Shown: positions 34,939-45,973 of the stretch, one piece after another
Layout: each line of letters opens with the position of its first letter
Position numbering within the stretch: position 1 is the first letter of the stretch
DNA from: Bifidobacterium primatium
GTDB lineage: Bacteria; Actinomycetota; Actinomycetes; Actinomycetales; Bifidobacteriaceae
Length of the DNA: 64,000 bases
Assembly: GCF_002802875.1 (NCBI RefSeq)
Contig: NZ_PEBI01000001.1
Location: forward strand, 645,830 to 709,829
Direction of reading: 5' to 3'
Notes under the pieces: generated by a model
Seen by the model: only the letters and a program-made list of their open reading frames with translations
Databases searched by the model: none
Told to the model about the DNA's origin: nothing
Position numbers and translations under genes: made by a program

Positions 34939-36054
34939 ATGTCCTCCTCTCAACCCCGCGTTCTCGCATTCGGCACTTATAACGTCCGTAAGCACCCGCG
35001 CGTAGGCATTCTCATCGACGGATTGCACCAGAACGGCTGCATCGTCGAAGAGATCAACCATCCGCTGGAGCTGTCAACCGCTCAGCGCGTGGAGATTCTC
35101 AAGAAGCCGTGGAAACTGTTCGGCTTCGGCTGGAATCTTCTTACGCTGTGGAACAAGCTTCGCAAGGATGCCAAGCAGTGGATGCGCAGCAACGGCAAAC
35201 CCGACGCCGTACTCGTGGGCTACATGGGGCATTTCGACGTACTGCTTGCACATCATGTGTTCAAGAAGACGCCGATCATCCTCGATCATCTGATCTTCGC
35301 AGGAGACACCGCCAAAGACCGTGGTGCGCAGGGGTTGAAGGTCAAGCTGCTCAAGAAGCTCGACCGTATGGCCATCAACGCCTCCACGCTTGCCGTGCTC
35401 GATACGGAGGAGCACAAGGCCATGCTCCAACCCGGTGACAACGGCATGGTGATTCCGGTAGGTGCACCCGAGGAATGGTATGAGGCGGGCGATGCCGCCG
35501 GCGACAACCGCACGAAGGACATCGTCTTCTACGGCCTGTATACGCCGTTGCAGGGCACGCCTGTCATCGCTAAGGCAGCGAAGATTCTTGCCGACCGTGG
35601 TCTGACACCGCATTTCACGCTTATCGGCAAGGGCCAGGATTACGACGAGGTCCGCGCCATCACCAAGGGACTCGACAACGTGGAGTTCAAGGACTGGGTG
35701 GAGCCGGAGGAATTGCCGAAGGTCGTGGCCAGCCATGCAATCTCGCTGGGCATCTTCTCCACCACGCCGAAGGGCCTGCATGTAGTGCCGAACAAGGTGT
35801 ACCAGTCCATGGCCGCCAAATGCGCCGTCATCACCAGTGATACCGCTCCCCAGCGCCGTATGCTCGGCGATGGCGTGGTGTTCGTGAAGCCCGGTGATGC
35901 CGAGGCTTTGGCCGCTGCCATTGAGGAATTGCTCTCCGATTCCGCCAAGCTCGCGAAGGAACAGATCAACGCCGCGCTTGTTGCCGAACAGTTCACCAGC
36001 GTAGAGATTACCAAGCAGTTGGCAGCTTGGATTAAGAATCCGAAAAAGCGGTAA
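34939..36054 (+). CDS. family 4-like glycosyltransferase
   Basis: A 371-residue GT-B protein. The N-domain opens V-L-A-F-G-T-Y-N-V-R-K-H-P-R. The C-domain has I-V-F-Y-G-L-Y-T-P-L-Q-G near residue 195, G-K-G-Q-D-Y near 230 and H-V-V-P-N-K-V-Y-Q-S-M-A-A near 280, where many GT4 enzymes have their nucleotide-sugar loop. The EX7E pattern is less clear than in the exopolysaccharide GT4 proteins. It starts at the ATG at 34939; the longer frame to 34855 reads through the preceding repeat. Donor unknown. Confidence 0.82.
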   Translation: MSSSQPRVLAFGTYNVRKHPRVGILIDGLHQNGCIVEEINHPLELSTAQRVEILKKPWKLFGFGWNLLTLWNKLRKDAKQWMRSNGKPDAVLVGYMGHFDVLLAHHVFKKTPIILDHLIFAGDTAKDRGAQGLKVKLLKKLDRMAINASTLAVLDTEEHKAMLQPGDNGMVIPVGAPEEWYEAGDAAGDNRTKDIVFYGLYTPLQGTPVIAKAAKILADRGLTPHFTLIGKGQDYDEVRAITKGLDNVEFKDWVEPEELPKVVASHAISLGIFSTTPKGLHVVPNKVYQSMAAKCAVITSDTAPQRRMLGDGVVFVKPGDAEALAAAIEELLSDSAKLAKEQINAALVAEQFTSVEITKQLAAWIKNPKKR

Positions 36055-36055
36055 A

Positions 36056-36094
36056 CAAAAGGTCACCAAAAATCGGTGACCTTTTGGTCTTTTT
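36056..36094. terminator. bidirectional terminator between convergent genes
   Basis: A 12-bp stem (36056-36067 with 36075-36086) has a 7-nt loop. TCTTTTT follows on the + strand and TTTACC on the minus strand. It lies between the ends of the GT4 gene and the flippase gene. Confidence 0.9.
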
Positions 36095-37529
36095 ACGCAC
36101 CCAGCTTCTTGAGGCTGCCGAGACTGACAACCTTGCAGGCCATGAGTACACCGATGTATGCCACGTATACGACCGCGTAGATCAGGCCGAGCACGAGCAG
36201 GTTCGACGTGGAAAAGAACCGGAAGCCGAACCATACCGCCAACCACAGCAGCACGTTCGAGCCGACCACGAGCCACGCGGTCTTTGTCAGTACGCGGCCG
36301 ACCTTGCGGTACGCACGAATGAACGACACGGCCATGGTGATGAACGTGCAGGTCACGCTCGCAACCGCGATGGCCACGATGCCGCCGAATTTGGCTGACA
36401 GGATGAACACCGGCACGACCACGACCAGCGACACGATGGACAACACGTCGGAGAACCGGCTCGAACCATACGAGTTCAGTACCATGTTCAGAATGACGGT
36501 CATGCCCATGAAGAAGTTCGACAACGCCAGGCACGACAGCGTGGGCGCCGCCACGGTGAAGCCCTCGCTGTAGAACGCCAGCAACAGGGATTCGCTGCTG
36601 GCCGAAATAACCACGGGAATCGGCAGGATGAACACGAACACCAACAGCAGCAGCTCCTGAATGCGTTCCAAGGCCCGTTCCATCTTGCCTTCGGCGACCA
36701 GCTTGGCCACCACCGGCAGGATGACCGTGGAGAACGCCTGCAGCAGATAGTAGGCGATCTTGCCGAAGTTCATCGCACCCGTGTAATAGCCCGCCATGGC
36801 GGCCGGCTCGACCACGGCCTTGACGATCAGCGTGTCCACGCTGAGCACCAGCGACACCATGATGAAGAAGAACGAGAAGCTCAGCGTATGGTGCGCGACC
36901 TCGCCGAACGGCACTTTCTCCGGCCGATGCACCTTCAGCGGCGCATGGTTCGCCGCAAGAATCACGCAGCCAAGCAGAATCGTCAACGCCACGGCCAGCA
37001 GGAAGCCGACCTCCACGCCCAACACCGGGTCGTCGACGAACACGAAGATAATCAACGGAATCACGCCCAGCTTGGCAATCGGATAGAACGTGCTCAGCAA
37101 TGCACTCGTGCCGAACCGCTGCAAACCATCATTGATGCCAAGCAGAATCACCTGCAGACCGTTGGCGATGACCAGAAACGCGGCCACACGGAAGTAGAAG
37201 TCCAACGACTCGTCGTTCAGCACAATGCCGAACAGGGGCGCACCGAAGAAATTGATAGAGAAGAACACCGCGATGACCAACAGCTGGAACAGTATCGTCT
37301 TGCCAATCACATCGCCGATATCGTACTTATGCCGCGAAATCTGGCTTGCCAACGACTGGCGGGCACCATTCGAGACAAACATATACTCGAAGTCCAGCAC
37401 CGTGATGATCGTGCCCACCACGCCGTACGCCGCCGGCGGCATCGAATTGCCAAGGAAGTAATGCAGCACATAGCCGCTGACAAAGAACATCACATTGCTG
37501 ATCAGATTCAGCACCAGACCACGACGCAA
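36093..37529 (-). CDS. polysaccharide flippase, second Wzx-type protein
   Basis: A 478-residue membrane protein with about 14 hydrophobic segments. The start R-R-G-L-V-L-N-L-I-S-N-V-M-F-F and A-A-Y-G-V-V-G-T-I near residue 33 fit the MOP flippase family. It moves polyprenyl-linked glycans outward. The only in-frame start seen is TTG at 37529. A different frame upstream (37650-37530) encodes a hydrophobic peptide that does not join without a frameshift. With no Wzy nearby, it may serve the YfhO/GT2 glycosylation pair or a wall polymer. Confidence 0.85.
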   Translation of the reverse strand: MRRGLVLNLISNVMFFVSGYVLHYFLGNSMPPAAYGVVGTIITVLDFEYMFVSNGARQSLASQISRHKYDIGDVIGKTILFQLLVIAVFFSINFFGAPLFGIVLNDESLDFYFRVAAFLVIANGLQVILLGINDGLQRFGTSALLSTFYPIAKLGVIPLIIFVFVDDPVLGVEVGFLLAVALTILLGCVILAANHAPLKVHRPEKVPFGEVAHHTLSFSFFFIMVSLVLSVDTLIVKAVVEPAAMAGYYTGAMNFGKIAYYLLQAFSTVILPVVAKLVAEGKMERALERIQELLLLVFVFILPIPVVISASSESLLLAFYSEGFTVAAPTLSCLALSNFFMGMTVILNMVLNSYGSSRFSDVLSIVSLVVVVPVFILSAKFGGIVAIAVASVTCTFITMAVSFIRAYRKVGRVLTKTAWLVVGSNVLLWLAVWFGFRFFSTSNLLVLGLIYAVVYVAYIGVLMACKVVSLGSLKKLGA

Positions 37530-37675
37530 ACCGCCCCATTCCCCGCCCGGCCAACAACATGGTCACGGCGATACAATAAAAACCCAGCCGAGCAAGAATA
37601 GCAGCGGCCACAAACCACACCAATCCTAGCAGCGCATACAGCCGCACCACTGCATAGTCAAACCCCTCGCATCAT

Positions 37676-37717
37676 GCCTGTGGAAAGCTCATATATGGAA
37701 CAGATCTTTCCACAGGC
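37676..37717 (-). terminator. hairpin terminator after YfhO gene
   Basis: GCCTGTGGAAAG (37676-37687) pairs with CTTTCCACAGGC (37706-37717). It lies 20 nt past the YfhO stop on the minus strand; no strong T-run follows. Confidence 0.65.
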
Positions 37718-37737
37718 ACTCCAAAAATCGCAGCTAC

Positions 37738-40179
37738 TTACACCGCCGAATACTCTGTGTCACGAAGATTCCGCAACCAGACGTTCTCCTTCTTGGAGAA
37801 CACAGCAAGACCGATGAGCAATACCACTCCGACACCGGCAACGGCGAAGAACCGATACAAGGTCGTCGGCTTGTATTCCAGTTCGATGCGATGAGAACCG
37901 GACGGAACCTTGATAGCACGGAACAGCCCATTGCCCTTGTATATCGAGGTCTCCTGCCCATCGATGTAGGCTTTCCAATTGCCGTCGTCGTATTCATTGA
38001 CCAGCAGATACTGATCGGAACTCGTCTTGGTGGAAATAATCATGTTGCCGTTGCTCTTCTGATCAATGGACACTACACCTGCAGTGGTATCCGCATCGTT
38101 TGCAGCAACAGAGCGGGTGCTTTCGCCTTGGGGAACGCCATATTCCTTGCTGAAGAACACCGTGTTCCCCTGGTATTCCTTCCCCATGGCGGCTAGCACC
38201 TGAGCGTTGGTCTTATAGACCTGCACGTTGGATACCAGCTGAACGTTGGGAGCCGGATTATCAAGTTCCTTGACCAGCAACCCGTCATTACCCACAGTCT
38301 TCATGCCTGCGCCACTTGAGTATTCCGGATTGTTCTCCTGGTTCGGGCTGCTGACAATGTACTTGACACCAATGTAGCGAAGAAGATTCTCATTCTTCGT
38401 ATTCAAGAAAATCGTATTGGTTGGGCTTGAAGTATATGCGCTGGGGTCAATGGCCGAATAATAAGCCTTGATATCCTCATTCGTCATACTGAGACCATGG
38501 CCACGAATATCACGAAGGTTATAGAACATGGGGGAATCTACAGGGAAGTCCACGTTCTTGGAAACGATTTTCTCCCCGTTCTTTGTATGCGCCTGAAGAT
38601 ACTGAATCGTCTGCGTAGCAGGAGGAATAGCGGAAGCACCCTTCTGCGTCAGTGGAAGATACTGGGCGGCAAAAAAGCCGGTATCCAACACGACAATAGC
38701 GCAGATGGCAACAGAGCAAATCTGAGAAAGAACCCTGACGCCTCGGCCTTTACCCGTGATGCATGTGGCCAGAAGAAGCACTACAAAGGCAAGGGCGGCA
38801 GAAACGTACACCACATACTTCTGGTTGGCTCCTGTCCAGTGTGCTGTAAGCTCAGTGTTCCGGGTACGCCACGCAACCAGCGCGAAGACGATGAAGCCGA
38901 TTGCCAGAACTCCCCAAATCTTAAGTTTATCCACCAGTTCGGAGGGAACATGAGCAAAAAGATCGTCTATATTAATGCCGGCAAGAATGGCCAAAGCAAA
39001 GTTCAACAGTATGACAATACGGAACTTGTATGATGTATTGACCATCGGCATGTGCGTAAAGATGACATCGAAAACCGGTGTGAAGAGCAGCAACAGCACA
39101 ATGGCCGACGTGACGGCGAAGAAGCCTACGCGAGGTTTCTTTCTGAAATTGATAATGACCAAACCAAGTGTGATGATGGCGAGCACACCCGTATACAACA
39201 TGCTTTCAATATTGTTTCGCGTAGTACTCGTGGCAAGGAATGGGAACAGCAGTGTCTTGAGCTGCGGTAGTTCAAGGCCAATGGAACTCCATCCAGCACG
39301 GGACTCAGAATATCCATTGGATCCCACCGAAGTCAGAAGACCACCTGTATACGGCAAAGACATCACGACGCCAATAACAACCGACCCTATGCCCGCAACC
39401 AATGTAGCAGCAAAGGTTTTCCAATGGTTCCAATGCGTTCGGCATGTATAGAACACAGCATACGCAAACGCAAGATAGAAGAAGTATGCGGCAAAGGTCG
39501 GCATACCAGCAGTAAGCATGAGGAAGACGATAATCGCCGTCTCTACCATGTAACGAACTTTCAGTTCGCGAATAAGCTTGTCCAGTACGAGGAACAGCCA
39601 TGGGGCGTACATGCCGACCTCGGTATGGGGCCAGCCCTGCCATGTAACCATGGCTGCAGACAGAGCATATGTGGTTCCGGCGATGAAACCGCCCCGTGCC
39701 GAATACCCCATCTGCTTGACGAACAGGTACATGCCGGCAAAGGCACCGACGACCTTGACAATGGCAATAAGCAGCATCGCCGCGCCGAAGGGCAGCATGT
39801 ACAGATAATTCAGTGGGGAAAAATAAAGATTTATTCCCTGGGGGGCTCCGATACTGAACGAGGGTACCCAAGCAGTGAATATGCCCTGATGAATGGTTGA
39901 ATACGCAATGGGCAGTACGTTATCGGAAATATCCGAGTAACAGAAGCCCCCAGTTTCCACATTTAAAGAGCTGAACGGCTTCCAGCGATACAGGCAGTTG
40001 GTATAGGAATAGTTCCAATTACCAAACACAATGGAATGGTAAACGTACAGCAACATACCGATAACGCCCAAAACGACGGCTGAGGGAACAATAATCCTTC
40101 GTGCACTCCATTGCTTGGAGACATCTTCATGGCGGCCTTCTTTGCCGTGCCTAGGCCGACTGATTTTGGACACAATCAT
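37738..40179 (-). CDS. YfhO-family membrane glycosyltransferase (GT-C type)
   Basis: An 813-residue membrane protein: about 12 membrane segments, then an extracytoplasmic domain of about 230 residues, then a last helix near residue 785. The extracytoplasmic first loop, with Y-S-D-I-S-D-N-V near 81, and Y-L-L-V-N-E-Y-D-D-G-N-W near 730 are characteristic of YfhO. In firmicutes YfhO moves a sugar from a polyprenyl carrier to teichoic acid, after a CsbB-like GT2 and a flippase. Here both partner types are within 7 kb. Substrate unknown. The ATG at 40179 has only a weak RBS. Confidence 0.85.
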   Translation of the reverse strand: MIVSKISRPRHGKEGRHEDVSKQWSARRIIVPSAVVLGVIGMLLYVYHSIVFGNWNYSYTNCLYRWKPFSSLNVETGGFCYSDISDNVLPIAYSTIHQGIFTAWVPSFSIGAPQGINLYFSPLNYLYMLPFGAAMLLIAIVKVVGAFAGMYLFVKQMGYSARGGFIAGTTYALSAAMVTWQGWPHTEVGMYAPWLFLVLDKLIRELKVRYMVETAIIVFLMLTAGMPTFAAYFFYLAFAYAVFYTCRTHWNHWKTFAATLVAGIGSVVIGVVMSLPYTGGLLTSVGSNGYSESRAGWSSIGLELPQLKTLLFPFLATSTTRNNIESMLYTGVLAIITLGLVIINFRKKPRVGFFAVTSAIVLLLLFTPVFDVIFTHMPMVNTSYKFRIVILLNFALAILAGINIDDLFAHVPSELVDKLKIWGVLAIGFIVFALVAWRTRNTELTAHWTGANQKYVVYVSAALAFVVLLLATCITGKGRGVRVLSQICSVAICAIVVLDTGFFAAQYLPLTQKGASAIPPATQTIQYLQAHTKNGEKIVSKNVDFPVDSPMFYNLRDIRGHGLSMTNEDIKAYYSAIDPSAYTSSPTNTIFLNTKNENLLRYIGVKYIVSSPNQENNPEYSSGAGMKTVGNDGLLVKELDNPAPNVQLVSNVQVYKTNAQVLAAMGKEYQGNTVFFSKEYGVPQGESTRSVAANDADTTAGVVSIDQKSNGNMIISTKTSSDQYLLVNEYDDGNWKAYIDGQETSIYKGNGLFRAIKVPSGSHRIELEYKPTTLYRFFAVAGVGVVLLIGLAVFSKKENVWLRNLRDTEYSAV

Positions 40180-40405
40180 CCTGTTAATATTCCTTCGTCA
40201 TTTGCGCAAGAGCACTTTCCTGAATCTCTTCAGTATGTTCAGTGTACTGATATGGCCTGATTTCATTCCCCGCTCCTCGACAGTGATAGACAGACTGATG
40301 AATACCAGACTTTATCAGGACACACCACGGCATGAAGTTCAAAAACCGGAAATATCGAAAGATTCGTTGCCAGAAGAATTTGCGATAACCCGCCAACATC
40401 AATCA
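40180..40405. other. AT-rich intergenic stretch
   Basis: Nothing clear apart from a short hydrophobic-basic ORF in the shadow frame. No terminator or repeat was recognised. Confidence 0.4.
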
Positions 40406-42025
40406 TCACTTAGACGATAACTTATCGTACACACCAAGCAATTGTTCAATAGATTGTCTCAGCTCTTCCTGCGAATATCGATTAGTCAGCTCCTCAATAT
40501 CATCAACAGAATCAGGGGCACGCCAAGTGGTTTTAGTTGCGTCTTGTTCATGCCTCCTCTTGCATTGCGCGAAGAATCCCGGATTGCGTTTACAGAAGTC
40601 CATGGCCTCGCTCTTTTTCCCGATTGTCTCAGGATGGTCGATTAAATTCCGTATATGCACCGGTAATGTTTCCAACTTTATCGGATATCATTTTTTGTTA
40701 TTGGAATCGACTTTAAAGTTACGGTCATCGAAACGTTCATATTTCCGTTCAAAATTATGCTGTTCTACTAAATAGTTATCCACTGATGCAATAGTGCCAG
40801 TAACGTACCCACGTTTTTTCAACAACGTCATCAAAGCCCCAAATAGCTCATTGTGAAACTCCACACTGACTACATTGAAAGCAAAATAATTAATCTCTCC
40901 CCACGTAGGACTGATCCCTGCAAAACGATTCAGTCTATCTCCGCAGAGAAACTTAGAACTTCTCCCTTCATGGGAGAAGACATATAGACAATGTTTCTGA
41001 GCGTCAAAATGCCTCAACAAATATGGAGAATGAGTCGTAAGGAATATTTGTGAATGTGCGGACAACCGGTCAAGCGCAGTTAGCAGCCTATCTTGTGCAG
41101 TCGGGTGGAGAAATGTTTCTGGCTCGTCAAGGAAAAACAAGAACGGCTTACCAGATGCACCAGCTTCACTAACATCAACTCCTGCATATACTTGAATCAA
41201 AGCCAAAGCTAATGCACGTTGCAGTCCTGTTCCCTTCAGGGAACTATCCGTAGTGATTCCATTATCCGCTAAATCCACGTGTCCGGTTTTGAAGAATGTA
41301 TCAAGCTGGGGTAAGCCAAAGTTGAACGTTACCCCTACCTGACCGTACTGTTCACCAAGAATGGACTCAATGCGCTGCTCAATGGGTTTAAGCAACGTAG
41401 CAATGCTGCCGTTCTCGTTTGGCCCAAAGGCATGCCTGTGAGCTTCCTCGAACTTCCCCCAAGTATCACTGTCTTTAAAACTATTTGTTACATCGCTAAT
41501 CAAACGACCGATAATCTTGGTTTTACCGAAATCATGGAAATCATCATTGTTAGTGTCCGCCCACACATACTGCGCATCAAATAAAGCGCTAATCGTCTTA
41601 TCAATTCCCGTGGGATTTTCGAATTGTTTCGTCTCGGGGTTATAGATACGTACATTTCTGATACTCAGGCTACGATGTTTCTTATTTTGGACGATATCTT
41701 CTTCCCTGCTTGACCTCATTACACGCAGGAAATAACCATCACTATCTTGGCAAATATATCCCTCATACTTCTTTAAATTCTCCGATGAAGAAATTACTGA
41801 TGGAATATCTGAACCTCGAAACTCAAGTTCGACAGACACATCTCCATCTTCCCCCTGAGTCAGCAAAACGTCAGGGTCACCACCTGATTCGATAAAACTA
41901 ACAGCATGAAAAACGGTAGTCTTCCCGCAGTTGTTATTACCGACAAAAATGTTCATCGATGGAGAACAAACAAGAACATGATCGCCTCTATAGCTTTTAA
42001 AAATTATGGAATTTAATCTTTGCAA
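40406..42025 (-). pseudogene. AAA ATPase gene broken by an in-frame stop
   Basis: The reading frame is interrupted once. Residues 1-445 carry an SMC/OLD-like AAA ATPase: Walker A G-N-N-N-C-G-K-T-T at 29-37, L-D-E-P-E-T-F-L-H near 295 and T-T-H-S-P-Y-L-L near 327. A TGA at 40688-40690 is followed in the same frame by 93 codons beginning Y-P-I-K-L-E-T-L-P-V-H-I-R-N-L-I-D-H-P-E. From memory, this looks like the C-terminus of related ATPases, in which Trp would stand at the stop (TGG to TGA). Such ATPases are frequent in defence islands. The DNA is clearly AT-richer than its neighbours, suggesting transfer. The start is a TTG at 42025 with no good RBS. Confidence 0.7.
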
Positions 42026-42251
42026 TATACATATAAGCCGCCACCTTTGCTACATCGAAACCAATGTGTCCGTGAGCATAACCCTTATATTACTCACGAA
42101 CACATCAACCATGGCTAGACCATATCACTTTCTCAACCGGATAATAGTTCGGTCTGCAATTATGAAAAGACCATACTTCAACCATATTGACCTGCCGGCA
42201 GGTTCGTATTTCACCCACAGACGGCCTTGCATTTGCTTTATGTCAAAATCT

Positions 42252-43727
42252 TCAAAAAGAAGAGTGCGAGCGCCACTCCCCCAGTTCCTTGGCGACGTAC
42301 GCCTTGAGGGATTCCTCCCAGTCGGCGGGCTTGTAGCCGGCGGCCTCGATCTTGGCGAGGTTCAGGGCGGAGTGCACCGGGCGCGGGCTGACCGGGCTCT
42401 TCGCGTTCTTGAAGTACTCGGCGGTGGAGATCGGCTTGACCTTGCCTCCGTTGCCGTTGGTCTGGTCGAACACGGCGGCGGCGATCTCGGCCCAGCTCTT
42501 CACGGCGCCGGAGCCGGTGAGGTTGTAGGTGCCGTATTCGGCGTTGCCGTCGAGCAGCGCGAAGATGGCTTCGGCCATGTCCTTGGTGAACGTGAGTCGG
42601 CCCAGCTGGTCGTCGACGACGGTCACCTGGTTCAGGGCGTCGTCGGCATCGGCCACGCGGTTGGAAAGCATCATCATGGTCTTCACGAAGTTGTGGCCCT
42701 CGCCGATTACCCAGCTGGAACGCAGGATGTAGTGCTTCGGCGCGTTGGCCACGGCGATGTCGCCGGCGGCCTTGGTCTGGCCGTACACGCCGAGCGGGGC
42801 GAACGCCTCGGTCTCGTCATGCTCTTCGACGGTGCCGTCGAACACGTAGTCGGAGCTGATGTGCACGAGCGTGAGGTTGTGCTCCTTGGCCACCTTGGCG
42901 AGCAGGGCCGGGCCCTGCGCGTTGGCCTTCCATGCGACCGGACGGCCTTCGGCGGTCTCGGCCTTGTCGACGGCCGTGTAGGCGCCGGCGTTGATGATGG
43001 TGCCGTAGAGGCTCCAGTCGTAGGCCTCGTACGCGGCCGGGTCGGAGAAGTCGAACTCGTCGATGTCGGTGTATTCGAAGCCCTGCAGGTCGTGGGCCTC
43101 GGCGTAGGCGCGGATGGCGTGGCCGAGCTGGCCGTTGCAGCCGGTCACGAGCGTGCGCTTCGGAGCCATGGGTTTGGCGTCCTTGAGCATCGGATGATGC
43201 AGGTCGGCTTCGGAACGCTCGGACTCCTCCAGCGGAATCGGCCACTGGATGTTGAGCTCCGGATCGGCGAGGTTCACGAACGTGTAGGTCTTCTTCTGTT
43301 CGAGGCTCCAGTGCGCGTTCACCAGATACGTGTACGCGGTGCCGTCCTCAAGCGCCTGGAAGCTGTTGCCCACGCCACGCGGCACGTAGATCGCACGGCT
43401 CGGGTCGAGACGCGTGGTGAACACCTGGCCGAACGTCTCGCCCGGGCGAAGATCCACCCACGCACCGAAGATCTCACCGGTGGCGATGGAGATGTACTTG
43501 TCCCACGGCTCGGCGTGGATGCCGCGCGTCACGCCCTTCTTCGCGTTGAAGGAGATGTTGTTCTGCACCGGTCCGAAGTCCGGCAAACCAAGCGCGGTCA
43601 TCTTCGCGCGCTGCCAGTTCTCCTTGAACCAGCCACGGTTGTCGCCGTGCACGGGCAAATCGAACACCAGCAGACCGGGGATGTTGGTCTCGGTGACCTT
43701 CAGTTCCTTCTCGAATTCAAATGCCAT
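42252..43727 (-). CDS. fused dTDP-4-dehydrorhamnose 3,5-epimerase and reductase (RmlC-RmlD)
   Basis: A 491-residue bifunctional cytoplasmic enzyme making dTDP-L-rhamnose. Residues ~1-185 are the cupin epimerase (V-T-R-G-I-H-A-E near 67, with the catalytic His). Residues ~190-491 are the reductase: V-T-G-C-N-G-Q-L-G near 194, the S-S-D-Y-V-F-D segment and Y-G-Q-T-K carrying Tyr and Lys. RBS GAGGAGT precedes the ATG at 43727, so the longer frame to 43757 is not used. It completes the rfbA-rfbB-rmlCD operon. The C/D fusion is known in bifidobacteria. Confidence 0.95.
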   Translation of the reverse strand: MAFEFEKELKVTETNIPGLLVFDLPVHGDNRGWFKENWQRAKMTALGLPDFGPVQNNISFNAKKGVTRGIHAEPWDKYISIATGEIFGAWVDLRPGETFGQVFTTRLDPSRAIYVPRGVGNSFQALEDGTAYTYLVNAHWSLEQKKTYTFVNLADPELNIQWPIPLEESERSEADLHHPMLKDAKPMAPKRTLVTGCNGQLGHAIRAYAEAHDLQGFEYTDIDEFDFSDPAAYEAYDWSLYGTIINAGAYTAVDKAETAEGRPVAWKANAQGPALLAKVAKEHNLTLVHISSDYVFDGTVEEHDETEAFAPLGVYGQTKAAGDIAVANAPKHYILRSSWVIGEGHNFVKTMMMLSNRVADADDALNQVTVVDDQLGRLTFTKDMAEAIFALLDGNAEYGTYNLTGSGAVKSWAEIAAAVFDQTNGNGGKVKPISTAEYFKNAKSPVSPRPVHSALNLAKIEAAGYKPADWEESLKAYVAKELGEWRSHSSF

Positions 43728-43791
43728 GATTACTCCTCGTTCGTCGTTTCTTGCCATGTATATGGACTCATGACTTGCCGTACATCTGCGT

Positions 43792-43847
43792 ACGCCCCCT
43801 CGGTCTGCCGAAAGCAGACAGCTCCCCCACCATTCGTGGGGGAGCCG
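43792..43847 (-). repeat. dispersed two-hairpin repeat, copy 5
   Basis: CCCCCTCGGTCTGC..GCAGACAGCTCCCCCAC..GTGGGGGAGCC, in the same arrangement as copy 1 with C-richer arms. It sits in the 135-nt gap between rfbB and the rmlCD gene. Confidence 0.7.
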
Positions 43848-43862
43848 GAAGGGATCAGTCGA

Positions 43863-44891
<1,029 letters not shown>

Positions 44892-44930
44892 TCACCTTTA
44901 ACTGTCTTGCCTTTTAGACTTAAACGATGC

Positions 44931-45818
44931 TCAGTGAAGCAGACGGTCCTGCGCGACCTGCTTCAGATGCTGTCCGTAGTTCGACTTGCCATACTGCTGC
45001 GCCGCCTCTTCCAGCGTCTCCTTGGAAATCCAGCCATTGAGGTAGGCGATTTCCTCCGGCACCGAAATCGGCATGCTCTGCGAGCGCTCCACAGCACGGA
45101 CGAATTCACCGGCCTCGTACAGCGATTCCATGGTGCCGGTGTCGAGCCAAGCGAAGCCTCGGTTGAGTGTGACAACCTGCAGTGAATCATCTTCGAGATA
45201 CATACGATTCAGATCGGTGATCTCCAGCTCGCCTCGTGCGGAAGGCTTGACCTGCTTGGCCATTTCCACCACTCGCGAATCATAGAAATACAGTCCCGTG
45301 ACCGCATAATTCGACTTCGGATGCTCAGGCTTCTCCTCGATGGAGATGGCCTTGTTCTCATCATCGAATTCGATGACGCCGAAACGCTCGGGATCGTCGA
45401 CGTAATAGCCGAACACCGTGGCACCACCCTTGTGCTCGGCATGTTCGACAGCAGCTTTCAAGCGCTTGGAAAGTCCGTTGCCGTAGAAGATGTTGTCTCC
45501 CAGCACCAGAGCGCAGGCTTCTCCCTCGATGAATTCCTCACCGAGCAGGAACGCTTGAGCCAGGCCATCAGGAGACGGTTGCACCTTGTAGGAAATCTCA
45601 AGGCCAAAACGAGAGCCGTCGCCGAGCAGACGCTCGAAATTTGGCAGGTCATGCGGCGTGGAAATCACGAGAATCTCACGGATGCCGGCGAGCATAAGCG
45701 TCGACAACGGATAGTAAATCATTGGCTTGTCGTAGACGGGAAGCAGCTGCTTCGACGTCACGGAAGTCAGAGGATACAGCCTCGTTCCTGAACCGCCTGC
45801 GAGAATAATGCCTTTCAA
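44931..45818 (-). CDS. rfbA: glucose-1-phosphate thymidylyltransferase
   Basis: A 295-residue enzyme joining dTTP and glucose-1-phosphate, the first step of dTDP-rhamnose synthesis. It has [12 protein letters not shown] at residues 3-14, [10 protein letters not shown] near 30, V-L-G-D-N near 107 and F-A-W-L-D-T-G near 218. The start is TTG at 45818 with GGAGGG 6 nt upstream, giving the family's normal N-terminus. It leads the rfbA-rfbB-rmlCD operon. The promoter was not identified. Confidence 0.96.
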   Translation of the reverse strand: MKGIILAGGSGTRLYPLTSVTSKQLLPVYDKPMIYYPLSTLMLAGIREILVISTPHDLPNFERLLGDGSRFGLEISYKVQPSPDGLAQAFLLGEEFIEGEACALVLGDNIFYGNGLSKRLKAAVEHAEHKGGATVFGYYVDDPERFGVIEFDDENKAISIEEKPEHPKSNYAVTGLYFYDSRVVEMAKQVKPSARGELEITDLNRMYLEDDSLQVVTLNRGFAWLDTGTMESLYEAGEFVRAVERSQSMPISVPEEIAYLNGWISKETLEEAAQQYGKSNYGQHLKQVAQDRLLH

Positions 45819-45921
45819 TATGCCCTCCGAATTCCATAATGCGCCATGATGAACACCATCATGGCAATGCTTGAATCATCTTATCGTCTGAGCCTGATTG
45901 CAGCGGCCCCCGCATAAAGAC

Positions 45922-45963
45922 GGGCAGCCATGTTTGGTGAACGTACTCCGAACATGGCCGCCC
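45922..45963 (-). terminator. hairpin terminator after triple-domain glycosyltransferase gene
   Basis: GGGCAGCCATGTTTGG (45922-45937) pairs, with two mismatched or wobble positions, to CCGAACATGGCCGCCC (45948-45963). It lies just past the stop at 45974. Confidence 0.65.
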
Positions 45964-45973
45964 ATTAATCGCA

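Noticed and set aside
37530-37650. Separate small membrane protein upstream of the second flippase
   Set aside because: A hydrophobic peptide is encoded in another frame and runs into the flippase gene. It may be a remnant, but nothing supports an independent gene.
40184-40402. 72-codon minus-strand ORF after the broken ATPase
   Set aside because: No RBS, AT-rich DNA and no recognisable domain; probably chance.
40406-40675. Separate 89-residue protein downstream of the ATPase
   Set aside because: It is in the same frame as the ATPase, starts only at TTG, and reads as the ATPase C-terminus after the TGA; treated as part of the pseudogene.
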